Shown piece after piece: positions 51,012 through 59,529 of a stretch of DNA of 64,000 nucleotides. The stretch lies in assembly GCF_019218295.1 (NCBI RefSeq), contig NZ_JAHUZF010000006.1, forward strand, positions 806,001 through 870,000, given 5' to 3'. The position numbers and the translations under genes were made by a program. Source of the stretch: Maritimibacter sp. DP1N21-5 (GTDB lineage Bacteria; Pseudomonadota; Alphaproteobacteria; Rhodobacterales; Rhodobacteraceae). The notes below the pieces were generated by a model. It worked only from the letters and a program-made list of their open reading frames with translations, had not been told where the DNA came from and did not search any database. The first letter of the stretch is position 1; the number at the start of each line of letters is the position of its first letter.

Positions 51012-51101
51012 GGAGAGGTGGCCGAGTGGTCGAAGGCGCACGCCTGGAAAGTGTGTAGGCGGGAAACCGTCTCCAGGGTTCGAATCCCTGTCTCTCCGCC
51101 A
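51012..51101 (+). tRNA. tRNA-Ser (GGA)
   Basis: A 90-nt class II tRNA with a long variable arm (GTGTAGGCGGGAAACCGTCTCC region). The acceptor stem GGAGAGG pairs with TCTCTCC, the anticodon loop is CTGGAAA with GGA, the T arm is GGGTTCGAATCCC, and CCA is encoded. It marks the left edge of the decayed island. Confidence 0.96.
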
Positions 51102-51466
51102 TCGACCTAGGTCATTGTTTCATATACGAAATTTCACGATTTTCCCTGCGAGAGTTCAGCAGGTTGTCGGCACTTGAGTCCCTCTGAGACGCCCTATTCC
51201 CCATAATTCCCGTGTGATGTCCGCCCCGGTCTCAGGCCACCCATTTGCGCGGTGCGGTTTCAGGGAGAATTCCCTGTTAACCCCCGATTAACAGGGAAAT
51301 TCGGAGAAATAAGGCCGCTTCTCTGATGATGAAGGCGCAATACGCATTACTTTTCAATGGATTGCGCGCGAATTCCCTAAACGCAGGAACAGGGAATTTG
51401 TTTTCAGGAACAGGGAATTCCGGGTGAGGGAACAGGGAGCCGATCGCGTCGTTCAGGGAACGGTGC
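51102..51466. repeat. Non-coding stretch with repeated AGGGAA/TTCCCT motifs
   Basis: No gene is seen. Between 51265 and 51460 the motif CAGGGAA, or its complement TTCCCTG, recurs about seven times (for example near 51270, 51293, 51389, 51411 and 51430), often as GGAACAGGGAATT. A 47-bp copy of an imperfect repeat (51216-51262) matches 52577-52623 at 38 of 47 positions. Motifs like these occur downstream of large serine recombinase genes in alphaproteobacteria. Confidence 0.55.
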
Positions 51467-52255
51467 TCAGGTGAGCCGGAACATCCGCTCCTGGTCCTCG
51501 AAGCGGATCGGAAGCTGTCGGCGCACGAGGGTCTCGAGGGTGAGGTCGATGGGCTGACGGCCCGTCACGATCGCGCGCTGCAGGCTGGGGGACAGGGTGG
51601 CGAGCGGCGTGATGCGCCGCACGTAGCTCTGGGAGACGCCGTCGCGTTTGGCGATGTCGGTGAGCGAGATGCCGGACTTCTGTAGATCGGCCCAGCGATG
51701 GGCATGGCGCAGGGCACGCAGGAGAGTCCGGTCCGGTTCCGGCGTCCGGTCGCCGGCCACGAGTTTCATCTCGATGCCACGCCGCTTGAGGGTCACTGCT
51801 GTCTCGAAGGTCAGAAGCTCGTCGGTCAGGATCTCTGCTGGCATTTCGAGGTCCGAGGCGACCGCATCTCGGTTCAACCCGATGGTCATGGACCGGCGCG
51901 TCAGGGTGACGGAATGGATCGCCTTGGCGATCCGCAGGATCCCTTCGGTCTCGATGGCCTGCGCGATGCTCACGATCCTGTCCGTTGCGGCTTTCGTGTC
52001 CGCAATGGATCCGGCCATGAGGCCCGCGTGACGCGCCGCGGCGGCTTTCAGGTGATCGGAGATAGCCTGTGCAACAGCCTCCTCGAACGCCTTCGCGGGC
52101 AGGCGCCAGCCGGTCTTGTCCGGTCCACCGGAGACGAGACGGTTCGAGATGTAATAGCGAAGGCGGCGACCGCGCCGTTTTGTGTGGGTCGGCGTCAGGA
52201 GATCGCCGGTCTCGTCCCGGACCTTGCCCATGAGCGCGGCGTCGACGTGAGCCAC
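51467..52255 (-). pseudogene. Large serine recombinase, C-terminal remnant
   Basis: The readable part is the C-terminal half of a large serine recombinase: LMGKVRDETGDLLTPTHT, RRGRRLRYYISNRLVSGG and GWRLPAKAFEEAV form the zinc-ribbon/recombinase region, then a helical tail ending with a helix-turn-helix (GISLTDIAKRDGVSQSYVRRI). The N-terminal resolvase domain with the catalytic serine is absent, and upstream sequence changes to IS3 transposase debris near 52256. It is therefore not expected to recombine DNA. The repeats at 51265-51460 follow it. Confidence 0.8.
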
Positions 52256-52440
52256 GAAACGATCCGGTACACGCGCGGGTCGATCCCGGCCAGCGCACAG
52301 GCTCGCCGCTGCGAGTAGCTCTTCTCCTTCATGGCCCAGTCCACGGCACGCCGCCTCGAACCGGGCCTCAGAAGTTTTTTCCAAGCATCTCCTTCAGCGT
52401 CGCGACGTCGAGCATCTGTTCGGCCACCCGTTCACCCCCC
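52256..52440 (-). pseudogene. IS3-family transposase remnant (orfA end, orfB start)
   Basis: On the minus strand the frame ERVAEQMLDVATLKEMLGKNF ends in a stop at the usual IS3 orfA terminus, right at an A6 run where programmed frameshifting occurs. The overlapping frame continues as AMKEKSYSQRRACALAGID, the typical start of orfB. It then joins the recombinase fragment. Only about 180 bp remain. The piece probably inserted into or recombined with the recombinase gene. Confidence 0.75.
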
Positions 52441-52651
52441 GATTGGCCGGCAGGGTGTTGTTTGAAGACCTGGCCTTGAAATAGGGGCATGAGGCCGATG
52501 GGTGGTGTCAGAAAACCTGACTTGAGCGGGGCAGGGTGTCCTCATGGTTCCTCCGCCCCCCCCAATGCTTCCGCGGGATGTCTGCACCGGTCTCAGCCGG
52601 TCCAATTTCGCGGCGCGGTTTCATGGCGAGTTCACGCATGAACCATCGCTA
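52441..52651. other. Non-coding stretch with second copy of the 47-bp repeat
   Basis: No gene is supported. The imperfect 47-bp repeat copy (52577-52623) lies here, so the recombinase and IS3 fragments are flanked by a direct repeat pair with 38 of 47 positions identical. Confidence 0.5.
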
Positions 52652-53098
52652 TCAGTCCACCGAGACCTGGAACGTTCGCACGCCCGTCGGACAACAGTGC
52701 GGATCGTTGTCTCGTGGCACGGTTGTCGTGACCGAGATCTGCCCTGGAGAAAATGTCACGTTCCGGGGATCATAGCCAAACAACTCCTCGTTGCTGACAT
52801 CTTTTCCAACTGTGTAGGTTCCAGACCGCTCCTTCAACACCCACGTCGTCAACATCTCACCGCTCCCGCCGGATGCGTGGTAGACGAAGACGATCGCATC
52901 GGCCGTGCCGGTGCCAGTCAAATCTCCGAAGATCAGGTTGACGGACGGGTCGCGCAAACCGAGCTCCCTGATCCGCGCCTCAACGAGACCGAGAGCGGCC
53001 GCGGTCAACGGATCCTCATCTTCGGCTGATGCGACAACTGGCATGAGTGCGAGCAGGATCATACTCACGACAGATCGTTTGAGATTGTAAATGGCCAT
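52652..53098 (-). CDS. Secreted protein, unknown function
   Basis: A 148-residue protein with a signal peptide (SVVSMILLALMPVVASA, cleaved near residue 28). The mature part has FGDLTGTGTADAIVFVY, which resembles calcium-binding FG-GAP/VCBS-like loops with spaced Asp and Gly residues, and a pair of cysteines in HCCPTGVRTFQV. The start at 53098 is selected for the signal peptide and the GGGAGA upstream. It is the first of four unusual genes for exported proteins in this island; no named family was recognised. Confidence 0.75.
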   Translation of the reverse strand: MAIYNLKRSVVSMILLALMPVVASAEDEDPLTAAALGLVEARIRELGLRDPSVNLIFGDLTGTGTADAIVFVYHASGGSGEMLTTWVLKERSGTYTVGKDVSNEELFGYDPRNVTFSPGQISVTTTVPRDNDPHCCPTGVRTFQVSVD

Positions 53099-53257
53099 TC
53101 CAAGTGTCTCCCTCATTGAAAAAAGAAAGTCCTGAATGATCCACTCAGGGCGAAACTCCGGAGTGGCCGTCACCTTGGTTTCACCAGATCGGGCAAAGAG
53201 ACAACCGGCGAGCACTTCGATCTTCTTCTGCCGGGGCCTCCGACCTTGGCCCTCCCC

Positions 53258-53842
53258 CTACATTCCACCAAATCGGGTGGAGAAAATTTGGACGCTCCAA
53301 GGAGAAATGACCACTTCTGCCAGTATCTGATCCGGGAGCGCGCCAAACACCACATAGCGGTACGTGTCAGGTTCGACCCCTGACGTGCCGCCGGCCCCAA
53401 GGGCTACTGCGGGCATTGAGCCACCTGCAAAAACCACGCCCGACCGAGAGCCAATGTCCTTCAGCAAGGCCTCGTTCAAGTCCTCCGAGGCGATGGGATC
53501 GCCGTCCAAATTGGCGAAGACCTCGCAGCCTTGGAGCCCACGGTTTCCGACCAGCATGACCGTGTACGAATGACTGGACGCAACTCCAGTGGTCCCGCCC
53601 CACCTGATTTGCCGATCCGGTGTTTCAATATAGTAGCTGGAGGCTGCGCCATCGCCCTCGGACTTGGTGCCCAGGTAGCCTTCCGGATCCTCGTAGGCGT
53701 CCTCGCACGTCTCGAGGAACAGCATCCAAGGATGGATCGTGTCCATCCGATCTTGTGCTCTTGCCATCGAGGTGATCAGGCAAAATGAGGTGACCAGAAA
53801 GGCGGCAACGCGCAGAAGCGGTCTAGATCGCACTCTAACCAT
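53258..53842 (-). CDS. Secreted protein, tandem paralogue 1
   Basis: A 194-residue protein with a signal peptide (LRVAAFLVTSFCLITSMARA). The mature region shares with the gene at 53970-54527 the motif RWGGTTGVASSHSYTV / VWGGTTGTVLHDTYTV and a C-terminal TYRYVVFGALPDQI / TYRYAVLGALPEEI with VQIFSTRFGG / VEIFSSHVGG. Cys residues at LETCEDAYED and LQGCEVF are matched in the paralogue and may form a disulfide. The pair arose by tandem duplication. The function is unknown. Confidence 0.75.
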   Translation of the reverse strand: MVRVRSRPLLRVAAFLVTSFCLITSMARAQDRMDTIHPWMLFLETCEDAYEDPEGYLGTKSEGDGAASSYYIETPDRQIRWGGTTGVASSHSYTVMLVGNRGLQGCEVFANLDGDPIASEDLNEALLKDIGSRSGVVFAGGSMPAVALGAGGTSGVEPDTYRYVVFGALPDQILAEVVISPWSVQIFSTRFGGM

Positions 53843-53969
53843 CCTAAACAGAAGAGCTGGCGATGCGCGCTCGACAAATGCCTCGAGACCCCGGGCTCGA
53901 TCGGGGCCGCATTGCAAGGTGATACGGTCTTGCAAACACCGGCGCGTATTGCATGGGCGAGCCATTGGT

Positions 53970-54527
53970 TTATTTGCCCCCCACGACGTGAGACGAGAAT
54001 ATCTCGACGACCTGTTCACCGAGATAGACCCTGACGACGATTTCCTCGGGCAGAGCCCCCAGAACCGCGTAGCGGTAGGTTTTCGAGCCAAACCCGTTAA
54101 ATCCGGCGCCTTCCTCCGTCTGGCCACCGGATACCACCAATGCGGATCGTGATTTCACATACTCAAGAAAGTCCGCATTCAAGTCGGCCGATGGTGTGGG
54201 ACTGCCGTCAAACCAACCCATCACGTAGCAGTCCTGTTTCTGGTAATCTCCGACAGCGGACACCGTGTAAGTGTCGTGCAGCACGGTTCCCGTTGTCCCT
54301 CCCCAAACGATACTCCCATCGGATGATGTCGAAACATTGCCCGGGTACGGCGCAAGACCTGCGATAAGTCCGTCAAAGTACTGCAGCGGGTCGGAATGTG
54401 CCAAGCCGCATCGGTCCAGGAAATATTGCCACGTTTGATCGAAAGCAGTCGCATCTTGCGTCTGCCCCGCGGTACCCCAGAGGACGAGAGCGATGACGAT
54501 TTTCGGACCATGTGGGCCTAAGGACAT
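53970..54527 (-). CDS. Secreted protein, tandem paralogue 2
   Basis: A 185-residue protein with a short N-terminal hydrophobic segment (KIVIALVLWGTAGQTQD) that may be a signal peptide. It is the paralogue of 53258-53842 and has the same domain order, including a conserved Cys in FLDRCGLAH and DCYVMGWFDG. The two paralogues are clearly diverged from each other. They are 127 bp apart on the same strand. The function is unknown. Confidence 0.75.
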   Translation of the reverse strand: MSLGPHGPKIVIALVLWGTAGQTQDATAFDQTWQYFLDRCGLAHSDPLQYFDGLIAGLAPYPGNVSTSSDGSIVWGGTTGTVLHDTYTVSAVGDYQKQDCYVMGWFDGSPTPSADLNADFLEYVKSRSALVVSGGQTEEGAGFNGFGSKTYRYAVLGALPEEIVVRVYLGEQVVEIFSSHVVGGK

Positions 54528-54918
54528 TTTTCTAATCGTTCGCTTCAGACCACCATGACGTGGCTAATGTGCTGGCTGCCAATGAAAAAATATGCGTACC
54601 TAGTACAGAACCGGTGGATGCGTTTGTCATTGTAATCTCCTTCCATGGCAGAAAGAGGTTTGGCCGCGAGACTTCACGATATGTCCAGCGGAGCTTTGCA
54701 TCAAGTCTTCACATAGGCAGATCGTCGGAATGGCGGTCGTCACTCTCGACCAGCCAGCACACCGGCGACGCTACGTGACCTTGGCGTCAACGTCGGCGCT
54801 CGCCCTGCCCAAAAACAATGCGAAGGCGGACTCTTTCCCGCGCTCGGGAATAAACCCGGCGCCCAGCCGTAAACTCCATGCATCGCCAAGGATGCTCACA
54901 CTCTTGATGGAGATACCG
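54528..54918. other. Intergenic stretch, no gene seen
   Basis: The 391 bp between the divergent secreted-paralogue and Ser/Asn-repeat genes must hold the promoters of both. I see no reliable coding frame, and no strong repeat. A GGAG ribosome site precedes the ATG at 54919. Confidence 0.5.
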
Positions 54919-55293
54919 ATGAAGAAACTGAAAACGGCTATCGTCACAGCCATCGTCGCTTCGACCGCGATCGCAGCGCCGGCCAAGGCAGACAGCAACC
55001 GCGACCCGATTGCGGCCTTCCTGAACCAGTTGTTCTATGGTCACCAGACCACCCAGCAACGGTCCCGGTCGGAAACCCGCTTCCAGACGCGCACCTATCG
55101 CGGCGACGATGATCGCGGGCGTCGCTTCGGAGGGTCGAACAGCAACAGCAACTCGAGCTCAAACTCGAGCTCCAACTCCAACAGCAATTCGAGCAGCAAC
55201 TCGAGTTCCAACTCCAGCAGCAACTCGAGCTCCAATTCCAGCTCCAACTCCAGCTCCAACTCCAGCAGCAATTCGAGCAGTGACGACGATTGA
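54919..55293 (+). CDS. Secreted Ser/Asn-repeat low-complexity protein
   Basis: A 124-residue protein with a clear signal peptide (TAIVTAIVASTAIAAPAKA, cleaved after AKA). Residues about 24-72 are hydrophilic with Arg/Gln (RSRSETRFQTRTYRGDDD). Residues about 73-121 are almost only Ser and Asn, encoded by a minisatellite of units near AGCAACTCGAGCTCC, and the protein ends in three Asp. The exported low-complexity tail could be flexible, glycosylated or adhesive. A terminator follows. No family was recognised. Confidence 0.8.
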   Translation: MKKLKTAIVTAIVASTAIAAPAKADSNRDPIAAFLNQLFYGHQTTQQRSRSETRFQTRTYRGDDDRGRRFGGSNSNSNSSSNSSSNSNSNSSSNSSSNSSSNSSSNSSSNSSSNSSSNSSSDDD

Positions 55294-55317
55294 TACCGAT
55301 CGGTCGCACCAAGCAGG

Positions 55318-55350
55318 AGAGCGCCGCCCGATTGGACGGCGCTCTTTCTT
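55318..55350 (+). terminator. Terminator after Ser/Asn-repeat gene
   Basis: Nine-base-pair stem AGAGCGCCG / CGGCGCTCT with a 10-nt loop, then TTTCTT. Confidence 0.8.
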
Positions 55351-55369
55351 ATTGCTCGCACCTGTTGAC

Positions 55370-56080
55370 CTAGCGCCGGGCTCGGGCGTCGGTCCGGTAC
55401 CAACCGGCAGCGGCCTGCGTGTTGCGGGTGACGGACTTGCGCGCGGCCTTTTCCGCCCCGGTTTCCGACCGGATCTCTGCCGGCAGTCCGGCGCTGTCTC
55501 GACGAAAAGGAATGACCTGCACCAAGGGAGATCCTTTCTCGATCACGTGCAGCCCGTCGGGCGCGATCGGGAAGAACGGGAAATGCACCGGGGCCTTGTA
55601 GCTGTCGGTGTCCACGATACCCGCGATCACCTCGAAGACGCCGTTGGGCCGGTTGAGTGGGTTCACGAAAAGGCAGCTCCACCCCGGCGGTGTCACGATG
55701 GTCCAGAAATTGTGGAACTTGCAGGCGACTCGCGGTGCCATTGGATTGCCTCGCACCTGATGCGCACCGTGAAAGCTCACCAAGGTCCGGTCGAAATCCC
55801 AACCCGCCTCGACACGTTCGCCGCCGTCGCGGATGTCGAGGCGTACCGTCGCGGGCAAAGGGATGATCCAGCCGGTGCTCATCGCGTCGAGGAACGGCAT
55901 GCAGCGCTTGATGGTGAGCCCGGTATCCTGTGGCGATACCTGTGTCTCGTCGATGGCGGGGAGTCTGCGGAACCAGTCGGGCAGATAGGTTTTCGCGGGA
56001 ACGGGAGGTGCGATGACACTCTTGTCCTGAGGTTCGCAGAGAAACTGAATCCTGCCAGGCTGTCTTGCAAAAAGGCTCAT
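55370..56080 (-). CDS. Uncharacterised protein (DUF6065-like)
   Basis: A 236-residue protein without signal peptide or membrane segments. It has beta-rich stretches with AMSTGWIIPLPATVRLDI, NPMAPRVACKFHNFWTIVTPPGW split as CKFHNFWTIVTPPGW, and VQVIPFRRD. The pattern, a compact beta domain ending in IPFRR, is like DUF6065, but I cannot be sure. The start at 56080 is set by the length. It is 10 bp downstream of the protease gene on the same strand and is probably cotranscribed with it. Confidence 0.7.
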   Translation of the reverse strand: MSLFARQPGRIQFLCEPQDKSVIAPPVPAKTYLPDWFRRLPAIDETQVSPQDTGLTIKRCMPFLDAMSTGWIIPLPATVRLDIRDGGERVEAGWDFDRTLVSFHGAHQVRGNPMAPRVACKFHNFWTIVTPPGWSCLFVNPLNRPNGVFEVIAGIVDTDSYKAPVHFPFFPIAPDGLHVIEKGSPLVQVIPFRRDSAGLPAEIRSETGAEKAARKSVTRNTQAAAGWYRTDARARR

Positions 56081-56090
56081 GGCTCGTCCT

Positions 56091-57440
56091 CTAGAGTGTT
56101 GGGTCGCACAGACCACTGATGTTCAAGAGACCTGCGCCGAATGTGTCGTCATGCCCCGGATCTCCGAGGTCCGTCGCCCACTCGCGCAACCGTTGCCCGA
56201 CGGCGACGGCATCCAGATCGGGTCGCGCTTCGCGGACCAGAGCGGCGGCGGCCGTGACGAAGGGCACGGCGAAGGAGGTGCCGGTCTTGAACCTTGCGCC
56301 CGAGACCGAGGCCGCTGTCCAGACATTCACGCCGGGCGCAGCGAGGTCGACATGGGCACCGCGTACGGCGCGCCGGTATATGGCGCCGTCCCGGTCGACC
56401 GCCGTTACGGCGATAACGGCGTCGTAGCCCGCGGGATACTCGGGGTCGACGCCCGGGCCGCTGTTGCCGACCGCCGAGACCACGACGATGTCCTCGTCGA
56501 AGACCAGGCGACGCAGGCTTTCCTCGAGCACCGCGTTGGCGGGCCCGGCGAGGCTAAGGTTGATGACCATCACGCCTTCGTCGGCCAGATGGCCGAGGGC
56601 CTTCAAGAGAGTGAAGATGTCGGCCCGCTCGTCCCCGTCCGTGCGGTAGAAAGCATCGACCGCGACAAGCCTCGTGCCGGGGACCAGACCGGGAGATCGG
56701 GTTTGCGGATCGCCCACCAACAGGGCGGCGACGGCCGTTCCATGCAGGGCGCGCGAGCGGTCGAAGTTGTCGGGGCCAAGTCGCTTCACATCAAGGTGCG
56801 CGCCTGCGAAGGTCTCGTGCTCCTCGTTGATACCGGTGTCGATCATGCCGATGGGAACAGAGTTGCCGCAGGTGGAGGTGCGGTCCGGTGGAATGTCCCA
56901 GTCGATCATCCGCCGGGCGGGACAATCGCTGCCCTGACAATCTTCGGAAAAGCCCTGCTCGCTCCGATAGAAATGGTTGAAGTCGGCGTCTTCCCCGGTC
57001 GGAAGGGCGCGGATCACGTCGCGGGCATCGGCGAGAGTCAGCCCGTCCGGCGGGGCGAGACGGCGCGGCGTCGCCGCGAGACCGGGCACATCCGTCTCTT
57101 CGATGACGGCGAAGCCCTGGACCACAAGGAGAGCAAGGTCGTCACCGGAGAGGCCGAGGGTGACGATCTCGTCCGGCGCGAAGTCCGGTTGAGGCGCGGG
57201 TGCCGGCGTGGCGGTGCGGGGGCGTGGTGCGGTCCTTTGGGGTTGTCGCGTGCGGGGTGAGAATGGGGTCAGACCGCTGTCGTCGCGCCTTGTCCTTGGC
57301 GATGACCGTCGGTCATCATCGTCATCGTCATCATCCGCCCAGGCAATACCTGAGGGCGCGTCGGGTCGTGTGATCAAGGGATCGAGTCCTGTGGTGAAGA
57401 GCAGGGCCAGGACAACAACGGATGTGAGTCGGGTCGGCAT
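56091..57440 (-). CDS. Secreted subtilisin-like S8 serine protease
   Basis: A 449-residue protein with a signal peptide (VVVLALLFTTG region), an acidic low-complexity stretch (WADDDDDDDD), a Pro/Thr-rich linker, a pro-domain-like part, and a subtilase domain. The triad is visible: Asp in IGMIDTGINEEHE, His in LHGTAVAALLVG and Ser in KTGTSFAVPFVTA. It is exported. It is divergent from an ECF sigma factor gene, and a candidate ECF-type promoter lies upstream, so it may be a member of that sigma factor's regulon. Confidence 0.9.
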   Translation of the reverse strand: MPTRLTSVVVLALLFTTGLDPLITRPDAPSGIAWADDDDDDDDRRSSPRTRRDDSGLTPFSPRTRQPQRTAPRPRTATPAPAPQPDFAPDEIVTLGLSGDDLALLVVQGFAVIEETDVPGLAATPRRLAPPDGLTLADARDVIRALPTGEDADFNHFYRSEQGFSEDCQGSDCPARRMIDWDIPPDRTSTCGNSVPIGMIDTGINEEHETFAGAHLDVKRLGPDNFDRSRALHGTAVAALLVGDPQTRSPGLVPGTRLVAVDAFYRTDGDERADIFTLLKALGHLADEGVMVINLSLAGPANAVLEESLRRLVFDEDIVVVSAVGNSGPGVDPEYPAGYDAVIAVTAVDRDGAIYRRAVRGAHVDLAAPGVNVWTAASVSGARFKTGTSFAVPFVTAAAALVREARPDLDAVAVGQRLREWATDLGDPGHDDTFGAGLLNISGLCDPTL

Positions 57441-57476
57441 GGTTCAAGATCCGAGTAGAAATGCGTTGATGATTGA

Positions 57477-57503
57477 CTAACGTGTCTGGAATGAAGTTAT
57501 TCC
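57477..57503. promoter_or_regulatory. Candidate bidirectional ECF-type promoter
   Basis: An inverted repeat GGAAT-N6-ATTCC (57488-57492 and 57499-57503) lies between the divergent protease and sigma factor genes. On the minus strand, GGAAT-N16-CGTTAG reads as a -35/-10 pair of ECF type, with the ATG of the protease 37 bp further on. On the plus strand GGAAT is followed after 16 bp by GATCAG, a weaker match, ahead of the sigma factor gene. Confidence 0.5.
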
Positions 57504-57539
57504 AGTTCGATCAGGAAAAAAGCCATCAGGCGGTCGGTT

Positions 57540-58034
57540 TTGCCAATTCCAGGTTTCGAAGAGCTTCTGATTGCGGCTTTGCCGAAGCTGCGGCGCTATG
57601 CGCTTTCGCTCTGCCGTGCGCCGGATGTGGCGGATGATCTTGTCCAGCTCACGGTGGAGCGGGCCATCGCGTCCCGAAACCGTTTCGCGCCGGGAAGCAG
57701 CATTGACGCCTGGCTGTTCCGGATTCTTCGCAACGCCTGGATCGACCAGACCCGACGTCGGCGTACCCGAGGGACAGAGCTCGACGTCACGGAAATGCCC
57801 GAGGCCGCGACGCAGGACGGCGATCGGCTTCTGGAAGCGCGGATGACCTTGCGCGAGACCGAAGCGGCGATCGCGACGTTGCCTGTGGAACAGCAGGACG
57901 TCCTTCGGCTGGTGTGTTTCGAGGAGCTCTCCTATGCCGAGACCGCCGAGGTTCTGGATATTCCGAAAGGCACGGTGATGAGCCGGCTTGCCCGTGCGCG
58001 TGTCGCTCTGGCTGAAAAGATGGGAATAAAATGA
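57540..58034 (+). CDS. ECF-type RNA polymerase sigma factor
   Basis: A 164-residue ECF sigma factor with the sigma2 region (LPKLRRYALSLCRAPDVADDLVQ and WLFRILRNAWIDQTRRR) and the sigma4 helix-turn-helix (LPVEQQDVLRLVCFEELSYAETAEVLDIPKGTVMSRLARAR split over the region). It starts with a TTG at 57540; no ATG or GTG is available in the frame after the upstream stop, so the start is unusual. The anti-sigma gene follows at 40 bp. A candidate ECF promoter lies upstream. The group is not assigned. Confidence 0.9.
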   Translation: MPIPGFEELLIAALPKLRRYALSLCRAPDVADDLVQLTVERAIASRNRFAPGSSIDAWLFRILRNAWIDQTRRRRTRGTELDVTEMPEAATQDGDRLLEARMTLRETEAAIATLPVEQQDVLRLVCFEELSYAETAEVLDIPKGTVMSRLARARVALAEKMGIK

Positions 58035-58073
58035 GCGCCGGGACGTTGAGCCGGAGAGACAAGGAGCCAAGGC

Positions 58074-58814
58074 ATGACCAAGCCCGCCTTTCCAGATGAG
58101 ATACTCATGGCCTATGCCGATGGGGAACTGGATGAAACGACCGCGCGGGCCGTCGAGGAGGCTTTGCGCGGGGATGATTATCTGGCGGAGCGGATGGCGA
58201 TTTTCACCAGCACCGGCAAACTTCTGAAACAGGCGGCGGCCGAGCGGGAACATGAGCCCGTACCCGACGCGCTCATGTCGCGTGTGCGGGCCACGATGGA
58301 GTCCGCCCGCGTGGATGCAGCACCCGATGTCGTTCCTTTCCCCGCCGCTCCGAAGCAACGGTGGGAACCTGTCGCGCTGGCTGCGAGTATCGCGCTTGCC
58401 GTGGGGCTTGGCGCCGGCTGGCTGATAAATGGGCAGGACACCGGGGCACTAGAGGTGGCGCTGCTGGATACACCGGGTCTGGCCCAGGTTCTGGCTGAAC
58501 TTCGCAGTGGTGAGACGCGGCAGCTTGCGGCAGGAGAGGCGCGCATCATTGCCTCGTTCACCGACGCCGACGGGACCTTCTGCCGGGAGTTCGAGCTGGA
58601 CGGAACGACCGGCAGGACCGTCGTCGCGGTCGCTTGCCGGGCGGACGGTGACTGGCAGACGCGACTGGCGGTCGCGACGGCGAACGGAGATGCGCAAGGA
58701 TACGCGCCGGCGTCCTCCATCGATTCCCTCGAAGCCTACCTGTCCGCGATCGGTGCCTCGGCGCCACTGTCACGCGAGGCAGAGGCGGAAGCGCTGGACG
58801 CTCTGACGCGCTGA
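58074..58814 (+). CDS. Anti-sigma factor, membrane-anchored
   Basis: A 246-residue protein whose N-terminal region (ILMAYADGELDETTARAVEEAL) is typical of anti-sigma factors. A single membrane segment lies at about 101-120 (ALAASIALAVGLGAGWLI), with the rest periplasmic. There is no HxxxCxxC zinc motif visible, so it is a zinc-less type. It should hold the ECF sigma factor until a signal at the envelope releases it. The start follows AAGGAG. Confidence 0.85.
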   Translation: MTKPAFPDEILMAYADGELDETTARAVEEALRGDDYLAERMAIFTSTGKLLKQAAAEREHEPVPDALMSRVRATMESARVDAAPDVVPFPAAPKQRWEPVALAASIALAVGLGAGWLINGQDTGALEVALLDTPGLAQVLAELRSGETRQLAAGEARIIASFTDADGTFCREFELDGTTGRTVVAVACRADGDWQTRLAVATANGDAQGYAPASSIDSLEAYLSAIGASAPLSREAEAEALDALTR

Positions 58815-58889
58815 CCCCGATCCGGAGGTGCTCGGCAATGGCCCCTCAAGGCCATGCGCATTCACGTGGGCCACCGCGTCACGTTCATC

Positions 58890-59260
58890 CGATTTTGGTG
58901 GCACAGGATCGGTCCAATGTTTGCGACCGAGATCCGCAAACGCCGGATCGAGGGCATGCGATCGAGCCATTGGCGGTGGCATCTCGACGAGATGTTCGTG
59001 AAGATCAACGGCGAGATGCACTACCTTTGGCGCGCTGTGGACCATGAAAGCGAGGTCCTCGAAAGCTTAGTCACGAAGACACGAGACAAGAAGGCAGCAT
59101 TGAAATTCCTTAGGAAATCAATGAGACACTATGGCCGGCCTCATAAATTCATCCCGCGGCAATGCTCTACATCCGGTTCCCACCGTCTTTGCGAAATGTC
59201 GAGGACCTGCTCCATGAGCGCGGTGCCGATGTCAGTCACGAAACGGTACGACTTCTCCAG
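58890..59260 (+). pseudogene. IS6-family transposase fragments in permuted order
   Basis: The first fragment (about 58890-59155) reads RFWWHRIGPMFATEIRKRR, then WHLDEMFVKINGEMHYLWRAVDHE and TKTRDKKAALKF, the central DDE region of an IS6-family transposase, and stops. The second fragment (59162 to about 59260) reads YIRFPPSLRNVEDLLHERG and VSHETVR, the N-terminal part that normally precedes the first fragment. The order is thus reversed, and the C-terminal part with the last catalytic residue is missing. Not functional. Confidence 0.85.
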
Positions 59261-59452
59261 TCGAGGCATTTTCAAGCAGAACCGCAAGACCGCTCACGCC
59301 GAGTAGCGCCGTCCACTCGTGGCGCAAAGGACAGCGTCTCTGTCCAAGTGGAGACGAGTTCGATTTGGTCCGCGACCACCCCTGGGTCGAACGGCAGGAG
59401 CGGCGTGATAGTGGTTGCGGGCGGAAATACGTTGCCCTATACCGCGCGCACG

Positions 59453-59529
<77 letters not shown>

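Noticed and set aside
51467..52384. A complete 305-residue ParB-like or recombinase gene
   Set aside because: The start of the open frame is made from IS3 transposase DNA read in the wrong frame, and the recombinase N-terminal domain is absent. It is a remnant.
55134..55293. A CRISPR-like repeat array
   Set aside because: The repeats are short, contiguous and in frame inside a coding sequence, without spacers. No CRISPR array was seen anywhere in the window.
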